64,000 bases of DNA. Origin: Flavobacterium aquatile LMG 4008 = ATCC 11947 (GTDB lineage Bacteria; Bacteroidota; Bacteroidia; Flavobacteriales; Flavobacteriaceae). A model generated the notes under the pieces. The model was not told the origin of the DNA. It ran no database searches and was given only the letters and a program-made list of their open reading frames with translations. A program made the translations under genes and the position numbers. Location: NCBI RefSeq assembly GCF_000757385.1, contig NZ_JRHH01000006.1:215758-279757 (forward strand). The letters run 5' to 3'. Positions 60,203 through 64,000 of this stretch are shown here, piece by piece (the stretch's first letter is position 1; every line of letters starts with the position of its first letter).

Positions 60203-62149
60203 TTACAATTTCGTAATTATAAACTCTGATCTTCTGTTGGCTTGATGTTGTTCTTCGCTACAATCAGATTTGTTTGTAGGTTCACATCCGCAATCGTTTA
60301 CAAGTTGTGATTCACCATATCCTTTTCCTGTTAATCTTGATTTTGCAATTCCTTTAGAAACTAACCAAGCAACCGTTGATTTCGCTCTTCTATCTGACAA
60401 CGCCATATTGTAAGCAGCAGTTTGACGACAATCGGTATGCGAGCGAACATCAATTTCCATCGTTGGGTTATGTTCTAACACATCAAGTATTTTTGCTAAT
60501 TCAATGGCAGCATCTGGTCGAATAAATGATTTATCTAGGTCAAAGTAGATAATTTTGATTTTGAATACATTTGCTAAATTGTCTCCTATTTTTACTTGCA
60601 ATTCTTTTGTTTCTAATGCTATAGGAACGAATGTTTTTCCAGTTTCTTCTGCTACAATCGTAGCTGTCTCTTTGGTAGTGTATTCTGGTTTTTGAGTAAT
60701 CAAATAATATTTACCTCCACAAGAAACAAGTCCAAAATTGAATTTACCTTCTGCATCAGTTATTAATTCTTTAATAAATTTATGATTTTGATCTTCAAGA
60801 GTTACTTTAGTATGTGCTAGTGGTTTTCCTGTTTCTTGATCGGTAACAACTCCTTCTAATAATTGCTCACATTCTAGTTTTTTAGTTTCTCTAAATTTGT
60901 AGATATCATCGCTTCCAAGTCCACCATTTCTATTGGATGTGACATATCCTAACCTAGTAGTAGTATCAATTAAGAATCCAAAATCGTCTTTTGAACTGTT
61001 TAATGGCTCACCAACGTTTTGCACACTTTTATAATCTCCATCAGACATTTCTTTAGAAACAAATATATCCAATCCACCTAGTCCAGGATGACCATCAGAG
61101 GCAAAATACAATTCATTATCTACAGTTACCATTGGAAAAGTTTCTCTTCCTTCAGTATTAATTGTTTTTCCTAAATTTATTGGATTTCCAAATGTGCCAT
61201 CGCTGTTAATTGCTACCTTAAACAAATCAGATTGACCAATAGTTCCTGGCATGTTGGATGCAAAATATAATGTTTTTTCATCACTACTCAATGCTGGATG
61301 TGCAACATTATATTGATCACTGTTAAATGGTAATTCGGTAACTTCTATCCAATCATCACCATCTAAAGTTGCTTTGTAGATTTTCAAAAGTGTTACTCTA
61401 TCGGAGTCTTTTCCTTTTTTACCATTTAAGAAATTATTTCTAGTAAAGTAAACTGTTTTTCCGTCTTTTGTAAAAGCTGGAGTTGATTCGTGAAACTTAG
61501 AATTTAGTTTCTTTCCAAATCTATTTGGTTCACTTAAACTTCCTCCTTCACCCATATGGGCACTATATAAATTGGTAAAACTCTCACCAGTCCATGAGTG
61601 TTTTCTTTTACCTATTCCCGAAGTATCCCTTTCTGATGCAAATATTATTTTATTATTGTATAATGAACTACCATAATCTGATTTATCAGAATTGATTCCA
61701 GCATTTTCTATGGTATATCTTCCTGAATTTTTCTTAATCTGTGCTAGGTAATCTTTTTGATTTTCTGCTAATTTACCGCGACTGTCATTACCGCTTTTTT
61801 CGTTAAATTTAGCCAACATAGCATCAGCTCTTTTGTAATCTTTTATTGCTTTTAAAGATTGAGCATAGCGATAATAATACTCGAGCTCTACATCTTGTGT
61901 TAGGTTAAAAAGTTCCGTGTAGTATTTCGCTGCATTATCTAAATCAGCTTTAAAGTAATAAGAATCACCCAGTTTTTGAAGCATATCAACCGACTTATAT
62001 CCTTTTTCATAAAGACGTTCATAGGTTTTTATTGCATCAACATAAGCATACTTTTCGTATTCTTTATTGGCTTTAGCTTCTTTAGTTTTTTGTGCGTAGT
62101 TATTCAAAGAAATAATGAAAACTAAGGTAGTATATATAATTTTTTTCAT
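60203..62149 (-). CDS. OmpA-family protein with TPR and beta-propeller repeats
   Basis: The protein has 648 residues with a signal peptide (LNNYAQ), TPR-like helices (about 25-150), PD40/WD40-like repeats (about 165-420, for example SDEKTLYFASNMPG, ELYFASDGHPG), a carboxypeptidase-like fold (430-510) and an OmpA domain near 535-640 with YFDLDKSFIRPDA, HTDCRQTAAYNMALSDRRA. This layout occurs beside PorP/SprF proteins in gliding or T9SS loci. It anchors a complex to peptidoglycan. Confidence 0.85.
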   Translation of the reverse strand: MKKIIYTTLVFIISLNNYAQKTKEAKANKEYEKYAYVDAIKTYERLYEKGYKSVDMLQKLGDSYYFKADLDNAAKYYTELFNLTQDVELEYYYRYAQSLKAIKDYKRADAMLAKFNEKSGNDSRGKLAENQKDYLAQIKKNSGRYTIENAGINSDKSDYGSSLYNNKIIFASERDTSGIGKRKHSWTGESFTNLYSAHMGEGGSLSEPNRFGKKLNSKFHESTPAFTKDGKTVYFTRNNFLNGKKGKDSDRVTLLKIYKATLDGDDWIEVTELPFNSDQYNVAHPALSSDEKTLYFASNMPGTIGQSDLFKVAINSDGTFGNPINLGKTINTEGRETFPMVTVDNELYFASDGHPGLGGLDIFVSKEMSDGDYKSVQNVGEPLNSSKDDFGFLIDTTTRLGYVTSNRNGGLGSDDIYKFRETKKLECEQLLEGVVTDQETGKPLAHTKVTLEDQNHKFIKELITDAEGKFNFGLVSCGGKYYLITQKPEYTTKETATIVAEETGKTFVPIALETKELQVKIGDNLANVFKIKIIYFDLDKSFIRPDAAIELAKILDVLEHNPTMEIDVRSHTDCRQTAAYNMALSDRRAKSTVAWLVSKGIAKSRLTGKGYGESQLVNDCGCEPTNKSDCSEEQHQANRRSEFIITKL

Positions 62150-62162
62150 AATGGTTGCTTTT

Positions 62163-63071
62163 TTAGAAGAATCTTGGTGAAACTATTTTATTGTCACGTT
62201 TGAATAATTCAAAACGTAAAAATACTTCGTGTGAACCGGAGTTGTATCTTCGCAATTTGGTAGTTTCTAAATCGTATCCATATCCAATATACAATCCATC
62301 AGTCACTTGAAATCCAGCCATTAAACTCACCGCGGCACTCCACCTCCATGCTACTCCAAGAACAAATTTTTCATTGATTAAGAAGTTTCCAGAAACGTCT
62401 AATTGCAACGGCGCACCTTCAACTACTTTGGTTAAAAACGCTGGTTTAAATTTTAAAGTTGGTGATAAATCAAAAACATAACCTCCAATAAAATAGAAGT
62501 TCATGCGTTCTTTGTTAACTACAAAATCATTATCAGAATAGCGTTTGGTTTCAAAAAAATTAGGTACCGATGCTCCTAAATATAATTTATCGGAGTGAAA
62601 ATAAACACCAGCTCCAACATTGGGTGAAAAGTTGTTATTTAAATTCTGTAACGATGGATCACCAGCTTGCTCAGGATTTAATTTACTGGCATCCAAATTG
62701 AATAAGTTAGCCGTTCCTTTAACTCCAAATGACAGTTTGTACGTTTCAGAGGTTTGAATAGTATATGAGATATCGGCGGAGATGGTGTTCTCTGTTGTTG
62801 GACCAATTTTGTCATTTACAAAAGATAATCCTCCACCTAGATTAGAGCCCAAAGGAGCATTAATTGAAAATGCATTAGTTGTTGGAGCACCGTCTAATCC
62901 TACCCATTGTGTTCTATGCAATCCAAAAATACTTGTTACACCACGTGAACCAGCATAAGCCGGATTAACATTGATGGTGTTGTACATGTATTGTGTATAT
63001 TGTGCATCTTGCTGCGCATAACTCACTAAAATTGTGAATAATAAAGCGAAAAATAAAAATTTTGTTTTCAT
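62163..63071 (-). CDS. PorP/SprF family T9SS membrane protein
   Basis: The protein has 302 residues with a signal peptide ending VSYAQ and the family start QYTQYMYNTINVNPAYAGSRG. The rest is an outer-membrane barrel ending FLRFELFKRDNKIVSPRFF. SprF-like proteins help export the cognate SprB-like adhesin through the type IX system. Here the adhesin gene lies directly upstream (62-bp gap) and the OmpA protein directly downstream. Confidence 0.9.
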   Translation of the reverse strand: MKTKFLFFALLFTILVSYAQQDAQYTQYMYNTINVNPAYAGSRGVTSIFGLHRTQWVGLDGAPTTNAFSINAPLGSNLGGGLSFVNDKIGPTTENTISADISYTIQTSETYKLSFGVKGTANLFNLDASKLNPEQAGDPSLQNLNNNFSPNVGAGVYFHSDKLYLGASVPNFFETKRYSDNDFVVNKERMNFYFIGGYVFDLSPTLKFKPAFLTKVVEGAPLQLDVSGNFLINEKFVLGVAWRWSAAVSLMAGFQVTDGLYIGYGYDLETTKLRRYNSGSHEVFLRFELFKRDNKIVSPRFF

Positions 63072-63130
63072 ATTTTATTTATTAATCTAGAAGTAGTAGC
63101 TGTTCTACTACTTCTAGAATTTTTTTATCA

Positions 63131-64000
63131 TTAGTTAGATCTGCCCAAATATAAATGTCCTGTTTCGGAAGAATAATTTCCTTCTATAGTCTTGTATTTT
63201 AAAACATAAAAGTACGTTCCTGCTGGTAAACCTGAGGATTCATTTACGGTTGTTCTTCCATTGGAATAGCCTTTGAATACACGATCTACATTGTTGTAGT
63301 TTTGAACTTCAAATACTAAAACACCCCATCTGTTATAGATTTCTACTTTGTTTTCTACATAACAAGGATCTGTTATATTATCAATAATAAAGTTCTCATT
63401 TATACCATCACCATCAGGTGAAAAGGCATTGTGAACAACTAAAGTAACACAGTCTAATACAGTACAAGCATCTCTTCTAACTTTTAATGTAATTTCTACG
63501 ATTCTTGGACATTCTGGATCATTGTTTTCATATCTAATAATATAGTCTCCATCAGCTAAATTCAATGGAGTAAACTCTCCTGTTGATTCATTTAATGCTC
63601 CAGAATTACTCACATCAGTATAAGTTCCATTTGAAGAAACAACGCCTGGATATTGAGTATTTATTTCATCGGCAATGTCAATTATTAATCCTTGATTAAC
63701 ACTACAAACTGAATCTTTAACAATTGTTCTAAAATAATTAGAAATAGTAACGTTTACAGTTTGACTAACCGTTGATTGATTGTTACACGAATCAGATGCT
63801 GTCCAAGTTCTAATGATTGTATAACTTCCATCTTCTGAAACTTCAGAAGGAGTTTCTGTTGAAGTGATTGTAATATCTGAAGCAGATGAACAAGCATCAC
63901 TAAATGTTACAACAGGCATATTCGGAATAGCATCACAATTTACATTTATTACAGCATCAAGTGTTGATGTCAATACAGGAGCTGTAGTATCTTGAACAGT
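63131..64000 (-). CDS. C-terminal part of a large gliding-type adhesin (partial)
   Basis: The frame is open to the window edge (TVQDTTAPVL at the visible start), so this is only the last 289 codons. A HYR-like repeat region is followed by a gliding motility-associated C-terminal domain (VVHNAFSPDGDGINENFIIDNI, IYNRWGVLVFEV, LPAGTYFYVLKYK) ending in HLYLGRSN, the type B sorting signal of the type IX system. The protein is secreted and probably attached to the surface, like SprB. The cognate PorP/SprF gene follows. Confidence 0.88.
   Translation of the reverse strand, partial: TVQDTTAPVLTSTLDAVINVNCDAIPNMPVVTFSDACSSASDITITSTETPSEVSEDGSYTIIRTWTASDSCNNQSTVSQTVNVTISNYFRTIVKDSVCSVNQGLIIDIADEINTQYPGVVSSNGTYTDVSNSGALNESTGEFTPLNLADGDYIIRYENNDPECPRIVEITLKVRRDACTVLDCVTLVVHNAFSPDGDGINENFIIDNITDPCYVENKVEIYNRWGVLVFEVQNYNNVDRVFKGYSNGRTTVNESSGLPAGTYFYVLKYKTIEGNYSSETGHLYLGRSN

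Overview
The window is an AT-rich stretch of a Flavobacteriaceae-type Bacteroidota chromosome. Evidence: PorP/SprF and gliding-type C-terminal adhesin genes at the right edge, a decayed type IX secretion cargo gene, an RteC-type regulator, a Bacteroidota arm-binding-domain integrase, and promoters with the phylum's -7 box (TAnnTTTG). I see no rRNA, no complete tRNA and no CRISPR array.

Layout. (1) 1-3755: accessory DNA with the tail of an Eco57I-like restriction-modification protein, an AAA ATPase in the same operon, and a small HAD/ParB-like pair. (2) 3756-39443: an integrative element of about 35.7 kb. It is bounded by a 19-bp direct repeat (one mismatch) that looks like a tRNA-Ser 3' end, with matching 24-bp arm-type sites just inside both ends and a tyrosine integrase next to the left end. 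Its cargo comes in blocks. 5.4-19.8 kb holds a redox/haem block under an ECF sigma factor: two ferredoxin-reductase-like proteins, a PLP decarboxylase, a ResB-ResC cytochrome c synthase fusion, a di-haem peroxidase-like lipoprotein, a cupredoxin, DoxX, FolE and three pseudogenes. 20.1-23.6 kb is a maintenance block (RteC, HTH, replication-type protein, DnaC-like ATPase). 23.7-35.0 kb is a defence island: a PD-(D/E)XK nuclease, a six-gene TIR/TIR/TIR/TIR/SLOG/phosphoesterase operon, then an AbiE-like pair directly followed by a Septu-like ATPase/HNH pair. 35.0-36.4 kb is non-coding and full of hairpins. 36.4-39.2 kb is a cassette of small conserved element genes. (3) 39444-64000: resident chromosome with Crp/Fnr regulators, hydrolases, a two-component system and, at the right end, a T9SS/gliding trio (OmpA-like, PorP/SprF-like, adhesin C-terminus).

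Regulation can be read directly from repeated DNA. Three promoter families with fixed geometry are visible. The ECF promoters carry TGTAACC, a 16-17 bp spacer and ATCTAA at five sites, two of them divergent in front of the sigma gene. A Crp/Fnr-type dyad (TTG, eight bases, CAA, with a CTAG centre) sits exactly 24 bp from the -7 TTTG at five promoters, one of them upstream of a Crp gene. A four-unit 10-bp tandem repeat lies exactly 45 bp from the -7 TTTG at six promoters around an OmpR-type two-component system. One of those six precedes a second Crp gene, which suggests a cascade.

The best candidate for an undescribed system is the compact multi-TIR plus SLOG operon at 25.5-30.3 kb. It resembles Thoeris in its parts but has no recognisable fused effector such as SIR2-SLOG or a membrane effector.
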